A DNA stretch of 64,000 nucleotides, from assembly GCF_002265435.1 (NCBI RefSeq), contig NZ_NOKQ01000310.1, positions 1 through 64,000 of the forward strand, in the 5' to 3' direction. Each line of letters begins with the position of its first letter. The stretch's first letter is position 1. The notes beneath the pieces were generated by a model, which made no database searches, was not told where the DNA came from, and was given only the letters and a program-made list of their open reading frames with translations. Of the stretch, positions 7,322 through 16,282 are shown in pieces. The translations under genes were made by a program, and so were the position numbers. The DNA is from Tetzosporium hominis (GTDB lineage: Bacteria; Bacillota; Bacilli; Bacillales_A; Planococcaceae).

Positions 7322-8635
7322 ATGACAAAAGTTTCGTGGTCAAGATTCATACTCTTTGCAATGCTGTTCTTCTTGCTAACTTTAGCAGCATGTAGTAATG
7401 AAGAGACATCAGACGAACAACCAATGGATGAATCAGGTACTACTACAGAGGAAAGCGTTGATGAGGAGACTGAGGAAACGGATGAAACAGCAGCTACACC
7501 TGCAGAAACTGAACCGAAAGTTACCGAATTTGAACCAGCGTTCCCAGAACAAACTAGAGCACCAGCAGTAGAGACGGAAACGGAACTAGATGTGGAAATT
7601 ATTGCTGAGGGACTTGGTATCTCATGGGGTATGGACGAATTTGAACCAAATCGCATACTTATGACGCAACGAGATAGAGCAGAACTTCTGATTGTAAACC
7701 TTGATGAAGGTTCTGTTTCAGATCCAATCGAAGGAACACCGGAAGTAAATAACGCAGGTCAAGGTGGTCTACTTGATGTTGCCGTTGCACCTGATTTTGA
7801 CGAATCAAGACTAGTCTTCTTGACGTTTTCTCAAAATCTTGACGGTGGTACTGTCACAGCTCTAGGGAAAGGTGTTTTATCAGAAGATGAAACTGCGCTT
7901 GAAGATTTTGAAGTGATCTTCCAAGCAACACCAGCCTACGAGGGAGATTTACACTATGGTGGACGTATTATCTTTGATGATGCGGGCAACTTATTCTTAA
8001 CAACGGGTGAGCGTTCAGATGACCCGATTCGTGAACGCGCTCAAGACTTAGATGCCTATTTAGGTAAAGTCATTCACATTACACAAGATGGCGAACCAGT
8101 AGAATCGAATCCATTTATGGATGATGAAAACGCTCTAGGTGGTATTTACAGCTATGGTCACCGTAATATTCAAGGTATAGACTTTAACCCTGCAACTGGA
8201 GACTTATGGATTGTTGAATTTGGTCCACAAGCTGGGGATGAATTGAACATCATCAAACCAGGAAATAACTACGGATGGCCAATCGTTTCTTATGGTATCG
8301 AGTATTCTGGTGAATTAATCAATGAAGGGATTTCTGAACACGAAGCGCAAGGCTTTGTGGAGCCTGTGTATTATTGGGATCCAACAAGTGCGCCAAGTGG
8401 TATGTCATTCTACGATAACACTGCCATTCCTGAATGGAAAAACAACTTGTTCATCGGTGGTTTAGCATCGAGCTATATTGCTCGTGTCGTTATTGAAGAT
8501 GACATCATTGTTGGAGAAGAGCGTCTATTATCTGATGAAGGTCAACGTTTCCGTGACATTCTTGTAACAGAGGATGGGGCACTTATCGCCATCACTGACG
8601 GTGGTTCGATTTACAAAATCACTGCAGCAGAATAA
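7322..8635 (+). CDS. PQQ-type aldose/sugar dehydrogenase lipoprotein
   Basis: ATG start after AGGGGAGG. The first 24 residues are a lipoprotein signal with lipobox LAAC (C24), then about 55 acidic/threonine-rich linker residues. The rest is a six-bladed beta-propeller of the glucose/sorbosone dehydrogenase family: GGLLDVAVAPDF, HYGGRIIFDDAGNLFLTTGE, SYGHRNIQGIDFNP, GDELNIIKPGNNYGWP and YWDPTSAPSGM. These resemble E. coli YliI-type soluble aldose dehydrogenase, which oxidises sugars with PQQ and calcium. It would work on the outer membrane face. No PQQ synthesis genes are in the window, so the cofactor may be imported. Monocistronic with its own terminator. Confidence 0.85.
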   Translation: MTKVSWSRFILFAMLFFLLTLAACSNEETSDEQPMDESGTTTEESVDEETEETDETAATPAETEPKVTEFEPAFPEQTRAPAVETETELDVEIIAEGLGISWGMDEFEPNRILMTQRDRAELLIVNLDEGSVSDPIEGTPEVNNAGQGGLLDVAVAPDFDESRLVFLTFSQNLDGGTVTALGKGVLSEDETALEDFEVIFQATPAYEGDLHYGGRIIFDDAGNLFLTTGERSDDPIRERAQDLDAYLGKVIHITQDGEPVESNPFMDDENALGGIYSYGHRNIQGIDFNPATGDLWIVEFGPQAGDELNIIKPGNNYGWPIVSYGIEYSGELINEGISEHEAQGFVEPVYYWDPTSAPSGMSFYDNTAIPEWKNNLFIGGLASSYIARVVIEDDIIVGEERLLSDEGQRFRDILVTEDGALIAITDGGSIYKITAAE

Positions 8636-8651
8636 AGACTCATATCTAAGT

Positions 8652-8679
8652 AGAGATCTCTTCGGGGGTCTCTATTTTT
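8652..8679 (+). terminator. Rho-independent terminator
   Basis: AGAGATCTC and GGGGTCTCT pair around a TTCG tetraloop, followed by TTTTT. It ends the sugar dehydrogenase transcript. Confidence 0.85.
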
Positions 8680-9007
8680 GTATGATGCATAGTTACATAG
8701 TATGTAAGTTTCACCTGAGAAGCTCCTTTCCAAGGGGAGAACCTCGGAGCGCTCCTGCTATTTACGAAGAAGAAAATTAGACCGAATGAAACAGAGCATG
8801 ACGGTGGCTGCTATGAAAGAGCGAGATTACCATATTTATTTTTCATCCTCATAATTTGTCCCAACGCACAGATCAAGGACGGCAAGATCTTGAAGAAATC
8901 CTGAAGCATTTTTGGTATTTACAGCGCACATTTGGGATTGAATCAAATACAATACGGGAGTATTTAAAAAGGACCAGTCGATTGACTGGCCCTCCCATTG
9001 TTTCTTA
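8680..9007. other. Non-coding stretch with a partial repeat-B copy
   Basis: About 8708-8759 (CACCTGAGAAGCTCC... to GAGCGCTCCTGC) is the reverse complement of part of the repeat at 50897-50990; both share GGTTCTCCCCTTGG. It is shortened by loss of the middle. Nothing else is supported here. Confidence 0.55.
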
Positions 9008-10222
9008 TTACCGCACTCCGTATTTCCGCTCAAGTTGTACAATTTCTGCGTCCGCATTCGGTTTCCCGTTTATTAAATCGAGGAGTAGTCCAGATCCCAG
9101 CATGCTGTAGACCGTTCCATTCCCACCGTAGCCGAGCAAGTAATAGTGGTTAGCTTTTGTCGGGTGTTCTCCTATGAACGGAAGGTTGTCGATGGATTCA
9201 CCGAAGCTAGCTGCGTAGCACGCATTGATTTCAAACTTTTGATTGGGGAACAACTCACTTAGTGCTTCAAGTAGTCGCTCGCCTCGCTCTTCAATCAACT
9301 CGTCAGAGAATGGAGCTTCTGGTTTGTCTTCATCAAGGCCACCCACTACCACCGCATTTTCTTCTGTGAGTCTCAAGTAAAGATAAGGGCGCTTCGTTTC
9401 CCAAATCAACGCTCGTTCATACCACTCGGGAATCGATTCCACAGGCTTCGTCGCAATTGCGTAGGAGCGATTGATATCTGCTCCAATCCGTTTGCCGACA
9501 GGAACAGTTTCATACCCCGTTGTATAGATGATAGTCGACGTTAGAAACGTGCCATTCGAAGTCCGAACGTCTAATCCGTCTGGTGTTTCAAAAACATCAG
9601 TGACTTCCGTATAAGGGAAGAGGTGACCACCTAGTTCCTCAACGTTAGTTAGAACACCTTGAACAAATTTCAATGGGTTCACTTCTGCGTCTCCGTGTGT
9701 GATGAGTGCCGCAGGCTTTGAGAATGGAAGATGTCTCTCGACTTCCGTTTTATCCCAATATTCACAAGGGAAACCATGCTGAGTTAGGGCCGCAAATTCT
9801 TTTTGGAGTTTGGCTACGTCTTCTTCTACGCTTGCATAGCAAATACTAGGTCTTCTAATAAAATCGCCATTACCAGGAATCGTAGAAGCGACTTCCTCTA
9901 ACTGATCCATTGCTTCGAGACACATCTTGTAAAAGCGGACCGCTTCAGATTCTCCAATTTGATCAATCAGTTCAAACAACATGATGTCATTTGAATATTG
10001 TAAGAGTCCTGTATTCGCACTTGTGCTTCCTGTACCAAATTGCCGTTTATCTAAGACCGCTACTTTCTTACCGTCTTTTACTAATTGGTAGGCAGTTAAT
10101 GAACCTGACATGCCACCTCCAACTACTACGGCATCATAGTGTTCGAATCGCTCGGGAATAGGTTGTGGCTCAAATGGGGGCGTCGTTTGAGGCCAGTAGA
10201 GGTTTCCGTTATGTATGTGCAT
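9008..10222 (-). CDS. DAO-family FAD-dependent oxidoreductase
   Basis: ATG at 10222 is chosen because AAGGAG lies about 8 nt before it, whereas an ATG two codons earlier sits against the ribosome site. The 404-residue protein shows the dinucleotide motif VVVGGGMSGSLTAYQLVKDG near residue 32 and STSANTGLLQYSND, the FAD-contacting loop of the glycine oxidase/D-amino-acid dehydrogenase/gamma-glutamylputrescine oxidase family. It ends with LGYGGNGTVYSMLGSGLL. It should deaminate or oxidise an amine or amino acid, giving a carbonyl product plus H2O2 or a reduced acceptor. The substrate cannot be read from sequence; no operon partner. Confidence 0.8.
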   Translation of the reverse strand: MHIHNGNLYWPQTTPPFEPQPIPERFEHYDAVVVGGGMSGSLTAYQLVKDGKKVAVLDKRQFGTGSTSANTGLLQYSNDIMLFELIDQIGESEAVRFYKMCLEAMDQLEEVASTIPGNGDFIRRPSICYASVEEDVAKLQKEFAALTQHGFPCEYWDKTEVERHLPFSKPAALITHGDAEVNPLKFVQGVLTNVEELGGHLFPYTEVTDVFETPDGLDVRTSNGTFLTSTIIYTTGYETVPVGKRIGADINRSYAIATKPVESIPEWYERALIWETKRPYLYLRLTEENAVVVGGLDEDKPEAPFSDELIEERGERLLEALSELFPNQKFEINACYAASFGESIDNLPFIGEHPTKANHYYLLGYGGNGTVYSMLGSGLLLDLINGKPNADAEIVQLERKYGVR

Positions 10223-10312
10223 GGTCATTCTCCTTGTCTAGTAAGATAGACTCACTATACCCATGAGATATCTTAAGTTAAACTAGAGAGAAGTAAAAAG
10301 GAGGATTCTGTT

Positions 10313-11179
10313 ATGCAATCACCACATATATTGGTCATCGATGGGATGGCTTTGTTATTTCGCTCGTTTTTTGCTACCGCGATGTCTGGACAATTTTTCG
10401 TTAATGAACAAGGGTTGCCGACTAATGCAGTGCAAGGATTTGCAAGACACGTTTTAACAGCACGTGATATTTTTGGGCCAAGTCATGTAGTCGTCACTTG
10501 GGACAAAGGAATGCACACGTTTCGTAATGAATTATTTGATGGCTATAAAATCAACCGACCGGCGCCACCTCAAGAAATGATTCCTCAGTTCGATATGGCA
10601 CAAGAACTTTCTAAGCAACTTGGTTGGGCAAATTTAGGAGTAGTCGGAATGGAAGCTGACGATACGATTGCCTCTGTGACCAAGAAGTGGCAAGGGGAAG
10701 GGAACTTCACGATTATTAGTGGGGATAAAGATCTGCTTCAATTATTAAGACCGGATGTCTCCATCGAGTTTACGAAAAAAGGATTCTCCATCTATGATTC
10801 GTATCATTTAGAGCGCTTCCGTGAAGAGTATGGAATTGAACCGCACCAATTTCCAGATGTGAAAGCGTTTATGGGGGACAGTAGTGATGGTTACCCAGGT
10901 GTTAAAGGGATTGGACCGAAGACGGCACTTCAATTAATTCAGAATTACGGAAGTGTGGATGGAGTCTTAGCTGCAAAAGAAGAATTGAAACCAGGGCAGC
11001 GAAAAAAGATAGAAGAGGCAGGAGAACTTCTTGCCATCTCTAAACAATTAGCCGTCATTCGAGATGATGTGCCAATAGAAATCTCCCTCGATCAGCTATA
11101 CTGGGAGAATGCACCACATACGGCAAAAGAGTTCTGTCAGCAAAATGGATACAAACAAGTGCTCCGCCAATTACTTTGA
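10313..11179 (+). CDS. ypcP: 5'-3' exonuclease (flap endonuclease-like)
   Basis: ATG after AAGGAGGA. 288 residues matching the N-terminal 5' nuclease domain of DNA polymerase I, here free-standing as in B. subtilis YpcP. Metal-binding acidic motifs are seen at VIDGMALLFR (start), VVTWDKG, GMEADDTIA and ISGDKDLLQLL. The helix-hairpin-helix DSSDGYPGVKGIGPKTALQL lies near residues 189-208. It would remove RNA primers or flaps during lagging-strand maturation and repair, as a partner or backup to PolA. It converges with, and overlaps by 9 nt, the C39-like gene. Confidence 0.9.
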   Translation: MQSPHILVIDGMALLFRSFFATAMSGQFFVNEQGLPTNAVQGFARHVLTARDIFGPSHVVVTWDKGMHTFRNELFDGYKINRPAPPQEMIPQFDMAQELSKQLGWANLGVVGMEADDTIASVTKKWQGEGNFTIISGDKDLLQLLRPDVSIEFTKKGFSIYDSYHLERFREEYGIEPHQFPDVKAFMGDSSDGYPGVKGIGPKTALQLIQNYGSVDGVLAAKEELKPGQRKKIEEAGELLAISKQLAVIRDDVPIEISLDQLYWENAPHTAKEFCQQNGYKQVLRQLL

Positions 11180-11677
11180 CGGAGCCAGTTTGACAAATGT
11201 TAGGACAGAGTGATTCGGACCATAAAGAATTTTCCGTAATTTACTTTCCCGGTTTGGTCCTCCATTATCGTGAACAAAAAGATAAAGCTTACCTTGCTCT
11301 ACTGAATAGCCAGTCATTGGTACCCAGTGGTAAGCAAAGGTAGACTGCAGATCAAATTCGAAAGAAAAATATTTATCAAACTTGACGGCTACCGGCCGTC
11401 CTTTTTTTATTTCTTGAAGGGCTTCATGTAGCGTACAGGTTTCCGCTGTCCAGTCGGGGCCCACAAGTCGATTCAAATTCCGAACAAAGCGATGGGTGAA
11501 CAACCCAATCCTAGTGCCTTTTAATAGAATATAGAGGCTGTTGACCGAGGGGGCTGGAAGGCCGATATGTTTGAGTAGTAAATGTGCAGTGGTTGGACCA
11601 CAAGCTGAAGAACGTAGCATTGGTTCAATACTCTTATCGTATTGAGACATTCCTTGAAAGGACAAAACTCTCTTCAT
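11171..11677 (-). CDS. C39-like cysteine peptidase family protein
   Basis: ATG at 11677 is used because GGAGG is 8 nt upstream; an earlier in-frame ATG lies inside that site. 168 residues with the papain-like/C39 set: Cys in RSSACGPTTAHLLLKH near residue 26, His in FAYHWVPMTGY, and Asp in FVHDNGG. This matches the peptidase C39-like family, related to bacteriocin-leader peptidases, but it has no membrane or ABC part and no signal peptide. No bacteriocin precursor is nearby, so the substrate is unknown. The 3' end overlaps the convergent ypcP gene by 9 nt. Confidence 0.75.
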   Translation of the reverse strand: MKRVLSFQGMSQYDKSIEPMLRSSACGPTTAHLLLKHIGLPAPSVNSLYILLKGTRIGLFTHRFVRNLNRLVGPDWTAETCTLHEALQEIKKGRPVAVKFDKYFSFEFDLQSTFAYHWVPMTGYSVEQGKLYLFVHDNGGPNRESKLRKILYGPNHSVLTFVKLAPSK

Positions 11678-11694
11678 AAGATACACCTCCAAAA

Positions 11695-11722
11695 AAAACG
11701 TGCCTTTATCAGGGCACGTTTT
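11695..11722 (-). terminator. Terminator of the thioredoxin-STAS pair
   Basis: AAAACGTGCC (11695-11704) and GGCACGTTTT (11713-11722) form a 10-bp stem; on the minus strand the stem runs into a long T-run. It separates the STAS gene from the C39-like gene. Confidence 0.85.
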
Positions 11723-11731
11723 ATAATCCTA

Positions 11732-12190
11732 TTATTTTAATTTCCCGTTGTCTTCATTCAATAAACCTTGAAGCGCGCTGCGAAATGACTGATACGTCTC
11801 AATCTCGACATGAACTCCAGCACGCACAATTTCTTGAATTAATTTAGGATTGAACCCCACATAGATTGGACGCATTCCCATAAGTTTTAAAGAACTGTTT
11901 AAACTTGAAATCGCTATAGCCAGTTCGTTGAAATCAAAGTTCATTACATCGTCTGTAGAGACCCCTGTATAGTCAAAAATCACATTTTCAACTTCTCGAT
12001 GTTCGGCGATATAGCTAAGTACTTGCGTTTCAATATTATTGAATCGCTCTCTGTAGATATAACCGGCAACAGGTACCATAATTGTTTTTGGAACAATCGA
12101 AGGAATAATAGGAGAGGACATGTTATAGACGATCGATTTGTAATACTCGAGCTGTTCTTTTAACTCCAGTACTTCTTGTTCAGTTGTCAT
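11732..12190 (-). CDS. STAS-domain protein (RsbR-like)
   Basis: ATG at 12190 has AGGAG 7 nt upstream; an earlier ATG lacks one. 152 residues: a short coiled-coil start (about 5-30), then a STAS domain with DYTGVSTDDVMNF and GMRPIYVGFNPKLIQEIVRAG, the signature of RsbR/RsbS-type anti-anti-sigma proteins of the stressosome. The TGVSTDD stretch includes threonines near the site phosphorylated in RsbR (family knowledge). There is no N-terminal globin or other sensor domain, so it may be a minimal stressosome subunit or act alone. Its start lies 10 nt after the thioredoxin stop, so the two genes are one unit. Confidence 0.75.
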   Translation of the reverse strand: MTTEQEVLELKEQLEYYKSIVYNMSSPIIPSIVPKTIMVPVAGYIYRERFNNIETQVLSYIAEHREVENVIFDYTGVSTDDVMNFDFNELAIAISSLNSSLKLMGMRPIYVGFNPKLIQEIVRAGVHVEIETYQSFRSALQGLLNEDNGKLK

Positions 12191-12200
12191 AATCGGTCTC

Positions 12201-12521
12201 CTATTCATTCACTGATTCTAAGAAATCAGTAACTTGTTGTGGAGACTTCGCATTAGCACTGTGAAGATGTGCTTTCTTTTCTCCATCTTTAAAGATCAAT
12301 AGGCTTGGAATTCCCATGACTTCATATTTATCTGCGATTTCTGGTAGTTCATCACGGTTCACGTCGTACCACGTATACTGATTGTATTCTTCCACGATTG
12401 GGTCGATGAACATATCCATTCGGCGGCAATCTGGACACCAGCCAGCTTGGAATTTCACCATAACTTCTTTTCCTGAATTGATGACTTCATTAAATTGATC
12501 CACTGTCTTGATAGGTTCCAT
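12201..12521 (-). CDS. Thioredoxin family protein
   Basis: ATG after AAGGGAG. 106 residues with a full thioredoxin fold: FQAGWCPDCRRM (WCPDC active site, residues 28-32), YDVNRDELPEIADKYEVMGIPSLLIFKDG with the cis-proline. Similar to B. subtilis YtpP-type small thioredoxins: a cytoplasmic disulfide reductase or bacillithiol-linked reductant (inference). It is followed by the STAS gene and a terminator. Confidence 0.85.
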   Translation of the reverse strand: MEPIKTVDQFNEVINSGKEVMVKFQAGWCPDCRRMDMFIDPIVEEYNQYTWYDVNRDELPEIADKYEVMGIPSLLIFKDGEKKAHLHSANAKSPQQVTDFLESVNE

Positions 12522-12600
12522 AGAGCAACTCCCTTTCTGTATGTACTCTTAGTTTACAATAAAGCCACTAAAAGACAACTTGAAAGCACTAACAATAGTA

Positions 12601-12629
12601 TTGCGAAAATTTAAAATATGTTCTACACT
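12601..12629 (+). promoter_or_regulatory. Promoter of the fad operon
   Basis: TTGCGA (12601-12606), 17-nt spacer, TACACT (12624-12629). Transcription would begin near 12636, just before the FadR palindrome. Confidence 0.65.
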
Positions 12630-12644
12630 AGGACTAAGGGAAAA

Positions 12645-12662
12645 TGAATGAATATTCATTCA
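12645..12662. promoter_or_regulatory. FadR-type operator
   Basis: TGAATGAATATTCATTCA is a perfect 18-bp palindrome and matches the known Bacillus FadR (TetR family) site. It lies just downstream of the predicted start point, so bound FadR would block transcription of fadNAE until long-chain acyl-CoA releases it (established for B. subtilis; inferred here). Confidence 0.9.
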
Positions 12663-12683
12663 AAAAATGAAGGAGGCATCTCT

Positions 12684-15068
12684 GTGTCATATCAAATTAA
12701 AAAAGCAGCGGTCATTGGGTCCGGCGTCATGGGGTCTGGAATTGCAGCTCACTTGGCAAATAGCGGGATTGCAACGTACTTACTTGATATCGTTCCGAAA
12801 GAAGTAAATGAAGCAGATGCAAAAAAAGGATGGACAAAAGAATCGCCTGCATTTCGTAATTCTGTAGCAACAGGTGCGCTTGAAAAATTATTGAAACAAA
12901 AACCAGCGCCGTTAACATCTAAAAAGAACCTTCAATTAATTACACCAGGTAACTTAGAAGACGATTTAGAAAAACTGAAAGATGTGGACTGGATCATTGA
13001 AGTCATCGTAGAGAACTTGGAAGTGAAACAAAACTTGTTCTCTCGAATCGATGACATTCTGACTCCAGGTACAATTGTCACATCGAACACTTCCGGGATC
13101 AGCATTGAAGACATGACAAAGGGAAGAAGCGAAGCATTTGCTAGTCACTTCTTAGGAACTCATTTCTTCAACCCACCACGTTATTTGAAGCTACTTGAAG
13201 TCATTCCAGCGTCTACGACAAAACCAGAAGTCGTCGAATTCATGAAACAGTTTGGCGAAGACGTATTAGGTAAAGGTGTTGTAGTTGCGAAAGACACTCC
13301 GAACTTTATTGCAAACCGCATCGGAACTTACGGCTTACTTGTCACACTACGTGAAATGGTAGAACGCGGCTATTCAGTAGGTGAAGTGGATTCTGTAACA
13401 GGTCCTGCAATCGGTCGTCCAAAATCAGCAACGTTCCGTACATTAGATGTGGTAGGTCTCGATACATTCTTACATGTAGCGAAAAATGTCTACGACAAAA
13501 CGACAGGTGAAGAACAACAAGTCTTTGATCCACCTGCATTTATGAAGCAAATGGTAGAGAACAACTGGTTAGGTGCGAAATCGGGCCAAGGTTTCTTCGT
13601 CAAAAAAGACAAAGAAATCTTTGAACTGAACACATCTACTATGGATTATGAGCCAGTAAAAAAATTGAAAACGCCTTCACTAGAACTTGCGAAGCAAGAA
13701 AAAGGTCTCGCGAACAAAGTGAAGACACTCGTTTACGCGAAAGATCGTACAGGAGAGCTTCTTTGGAACATCTTCAGTCCAGTACTTCGCTACTCTGCAG
13801 AGCTTCACGGTGAGATTGCTGATGATATCGTAGCTATTGACCAAGCAATGAAATGGGGCTTCGGCTGGCAGCAAGGACCATTCGAGACTTGGGATGCTAT
13901 CGGAGTAGAAAAATCAGTGGCACGTATGAAAGAAGATGGCCACGAGATTCCAGCATTCGCTCAATCACTTCTTGATCAAGGCCATAGTTCCTTCTATAAA
14001 GAAGAAGACGGCGAATTGTACTTCTTTACAGGCTCTGATTATGCGAAAGTACCGACGAATGAAAAAGTAATTGACTTAAAGGCATATAAAAAGAAACACG
14101 GTGTCATCAAAAAGAACAGCGGGGCAAGCTTGATCGACCTTGGAGACGGCATTGCACTTTTAGAGTTCCACTCGCAGTCTAACTCGATTGGCCCAGACAT
14201 TCTGCAGATGATCAACTTTGCAGTAGATGAAGTAGAAAAGAACTTCAAAGGACTTGTCATTGGGAACCAAGGCAAGAACTTCTGTGTCGGCGCAAACCTT
14301 GGCATGATCTTGATGGAAGCGCAAGATGACAACATCTTTGAACTTGATTTCATCGTTCGTATGTTCCAACAAGCGATGTTGAAAATCAAATACTCTTCGA
14401 AACCAGTTGTCGCAGCTCCATTTGGCATGACGCTAGGCGGAGGAGCAGAAGTTTGCTTACCGACTGCGCACATCCAAGCATCGACAGAGACTTATATGGG
14501 TCTTGTAGAAGCAGGTGTTGGTTTGATTCCTGGTGGCGGAGGCAACAAAGAGCTTTATATCAAGCATTTAAGCTCTCTACCAAACAACGTCAAGGTAGAT
14601 TACGTGGAAGTCGCGACGACTGTGTTTGAGACGATTGCTATGGCAAAAGTATCGACATCGGGTGAAGAAGCACGTGAAAACAACTTCTTGAACCAAGCAG
14701 ACGGCGTTAGCGTCAACCCGGATCACTTGATCTACGATGCGAAACAAGCGGCTTTACATTTATATGAAGCGGGCTATAAAGCACCGATTCGTCAGAAAGT
14801 TCCTGTATCTGGTGCACCAGGCTACGCAACGATGCTCGTAGGAGCGGAAGGCTTGCGCTTGTCAGGATACATCAGTGAACACGATATGAAAATTGCGAAG
14901 AAACTTGCTTATGTATTAGCAGGTGGGGAGGTTCCATACGGGACACTTGTGGATGAAGAGTATCTGCTGAACTTGGAGCGTGAGGCGTTCTTAAGTCTAG
15001 TAGCAGAACCGAAATCGCAAATGCGTATGCAACATATGCTTGTAAAAGGAAAACCACTTCGTAACTAA
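12684..15068 (+). CDS. fadN: 3-hydroxyacyl-CoA dehydrogenase / enoyl-CoA hydratase
   Basis: GTG at 12684 is chosen because GAAGGAGG lies 8 nt upstream; the earlier in-frame ATG falls in the operator. About 794 residues, close to B. subtilis FadN. The N-terminal NAD-binding domain has AAVIGSGVMGSGIAAHLA; the 3-hydroxyacyl-CoA dehydrogenase C-terminal domain includes GTHFFNPPRYLKLLEV and DTPNFIANRIG. A C-terminal enoyl-CoA hydratase-like domain follows (FCVGANLGMILM, FGMTLGGGAEVCLP). It carries out the hydration and oxidation steps of fatty-acid beta-oxidation. First gene of fadN-fadA-fadE; controlled by the FadR site in front. Confidence 0.93.
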   Translation: MSYQIKKAAVIGSGVMGSGIAAHLANSGIATYLLDIVPKEVNEADAKKGWTKESPAFRNSVATGALEKLLKQKPAPLTSKKNLQLITPGNLEDDLEKLKDVDWIIEVIVENLEVKQNLFSRIDDILTPGTIVTSNTSGISIEDMTKGRSEAFASHFLGTHFFNPPRYLKLLEVIPASTTKPEVVEFMKQFGEDVLGKGVVVAKDTPNFIANRIGTYGLLVTLREMVERGYSVGEVDSVTGPAIGRPKSATFRTLDVVGLDTFLHVAKNVYDKTTGEEQQVFDPPAFMKQMVENNWLGAKSGQGFFVKKDKEIFELNTSTMDYEPVKKLKTPSLELAKQEKGLANKVKTLVYAKDRTGELLWNIFSPVLRYSAELHGEIADDIVAIDQAMKWGFGWQQGPFETWDAIGVEKSVARMKEDGHEIPAFAQSLLDQGHSSFYKEEDGELYFFTGSDYAKVPTNEKVIDLKAYKKKHGVIKKNSGASLIDLGDGIALLEFHSQSNSIGPDILQMINFAVDEVEKNFKGLVIGNQGKNFCVGANLGMILMEAQDDNIFELDFIVRMFQQAMLKIKYSSKPVVAAPFGMTLGGGAEVCLPTAHIQASTETYMGLVEAGVGLIPGGGGNKELYIKHLSSLPNNVKVDYVEVATTVFETIAMAKVSTSGEEARENNFLNQADGVSVNPDHLIYDAKQAALHLYEAGYKAPIRQKVPVSGAPGYATMLVGAEGLRLSGYISEHDMKIAKKLAYVLAGGEVPYGTLVDEEYLLNLEREAFLSLVAEPKSQMRMQHMLVKGKPLRN

Positions 15069-15094
15069 CCGAAATCAAAAGGAGGAAACAATCC

Positions 15095-16267
15095 ATGCGT
15101 GAAGCAGTATTAGTAGCAGGAGCCCGTACCCCTGTCGGGAAAGCAAAAAAAGGCTCGCTGGCCACGGTACGTCCTGATGATTTCGGGGCGCTAGTGGTAA
15201 AAGAAACATTACAACGAGCAGGTTATGAAGGTCCGATCGATGATTTGATCATGGGCTGTGCGATGCCTGAAGCAGAGCAAGGAATGAACGTGGCGCGCAA
15301 TATCGGCGCACTTGCAGGTCTTCCGGATACGACACCAGCGATCACAATCAACCGCTTCTGTTCATCTGGTTTGCAATCCATCGCGTACGCATCTGAACGC
15401 ATCATGGTCGGCCATGCTCAAGCAATCATTGCCGGCGGTGTGGAATCGATGAGTATGATTCCGATGACAGGAAATACATTGCGTTTGAACCCAATTCTTG
15501 CAGAAACAGCACCTCAGTATTACATGGGGATGGGGCACACAGCAGAGCAAGTTGCGATAAAATACGGCATCAGCCGTGAAGATCAGGATGCATTTGCTGT
15601 TGAGTCTCACAAAAAAGCAGCAGCAGCGATTGCAGCTGGTAAATTTAAAGACGAAATCGTTCCTGTAGAAGTGACTCATCACTTTGTAGACGGGAACAAC
15701 AAGCAACAGACAAAAACGCGTCTATTCGAGATGGATGAAGGTGTTCGTGAAGGGACGACAGTTGAAACACTTGCGAAGCTTCGTCCAGCATTCAACGTTC
15801 GCGGTTCTGTTACTGCTGGTAATGCATCTCAAACTTCTGATGGTGCTGGAGCTTTACTAGTTATGGACCGTGAAGTAGCGGAAGCACAAGGCTTGAAGCC
15901 ACTTGCAAAATTCCGTTCGTTCGCAACGGCAGGAGTTCCACCAGAAATCATGGGTATTGGGCCTGTTGAAGCGATTCCAAAAGCACTGAAGCTTGCGGGT
16001 CTTTCTATTGAAGATATCGATGTGTGGGAGTTGAATGAAGCCTTTGCGTCTCAATCTCTTCAAATCATTCGCCAGTTGAACTTGGATGTAACGAAAGTCA
16101 ACATCAACGGTGGCGCGATTGCACTAGGGCATCCACTTGGAGCAACAGGTGCTATCTTAACTCTTAAAATGATCCATGAATTAAAACGTCAACAAAAGCA
16201 GTTCGGTGTAGTCACGATGTGTATCGGTGGCGGTATGGGTGCTGCAGGCGTATTTGAATTACTATAA
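15095..16267 (+). CDS. fadA: Acetyl-CoA C-acyltransferase (3-ketoacyl-CoA thiolase)
   Basis: ATG after AAAGGAGG, 26 nt behind fadN. 390 residues, full thiolase length. The nucleophilic cysteine C89 is in INRFCSSGLQS; the C-terminal catalytic motifs are NINGGAIALGHPLGATGA and MCIGGGMGAAG. It cleaves 3-ketoacyl-CoA with CoA to acetyl-CoA and a shortened acyl-CoA, the last step of each beta-oxidation round. Same order as B. subtilis fadNAE. Confidence 0.95.
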   Translation: MREAVLVAGARTPVGKAKKGSLATVRPDDFGALVVKETLQRAGYEGPIDDLIMGCAMPEAEQGMNVARNIGALAGLPDTTPAITINRFCSSGLQSIAYASERIMVGHAQAIIAGGVESMSMIPMTGNTLRLNPILAETAPQYYMGMGHTAEQVAIKYGISREDQDAFAVESHKKAAAAIAAGKFKDEIVPVEVTHHFVDGNNKQQTKTRLFEMDEGVREGTTVETLAKLRPAFNVRGSVTAGNASQTSDGAGALLVMDREVAEAQGLKPLAKFRSFATAGVPPEIMGIGPVEAIPKALKLAGLSIEDIDVWELNEAFASQSLQIIRQLNLDVTKVNINGGAIALGHPLGATGAILTLKMIHELKRQQKQFGVVTMCIGGGMGAAGVFELL

Positions 16268-16282
16268 AAGGAGGACATGAAT

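Noticed and set aside
11171-11677. Bacteriocin-processing peptidase of a lantibiotic-type cluster
   Set aside because: Lacks ABC and membrane domains and no precursor peptide or export gene is adjacent.
14039-14473. Long minus-strand open frame inside fadN
   Set aside because: Antisense shadow of a clear fadN coding frame; no ribosome site.
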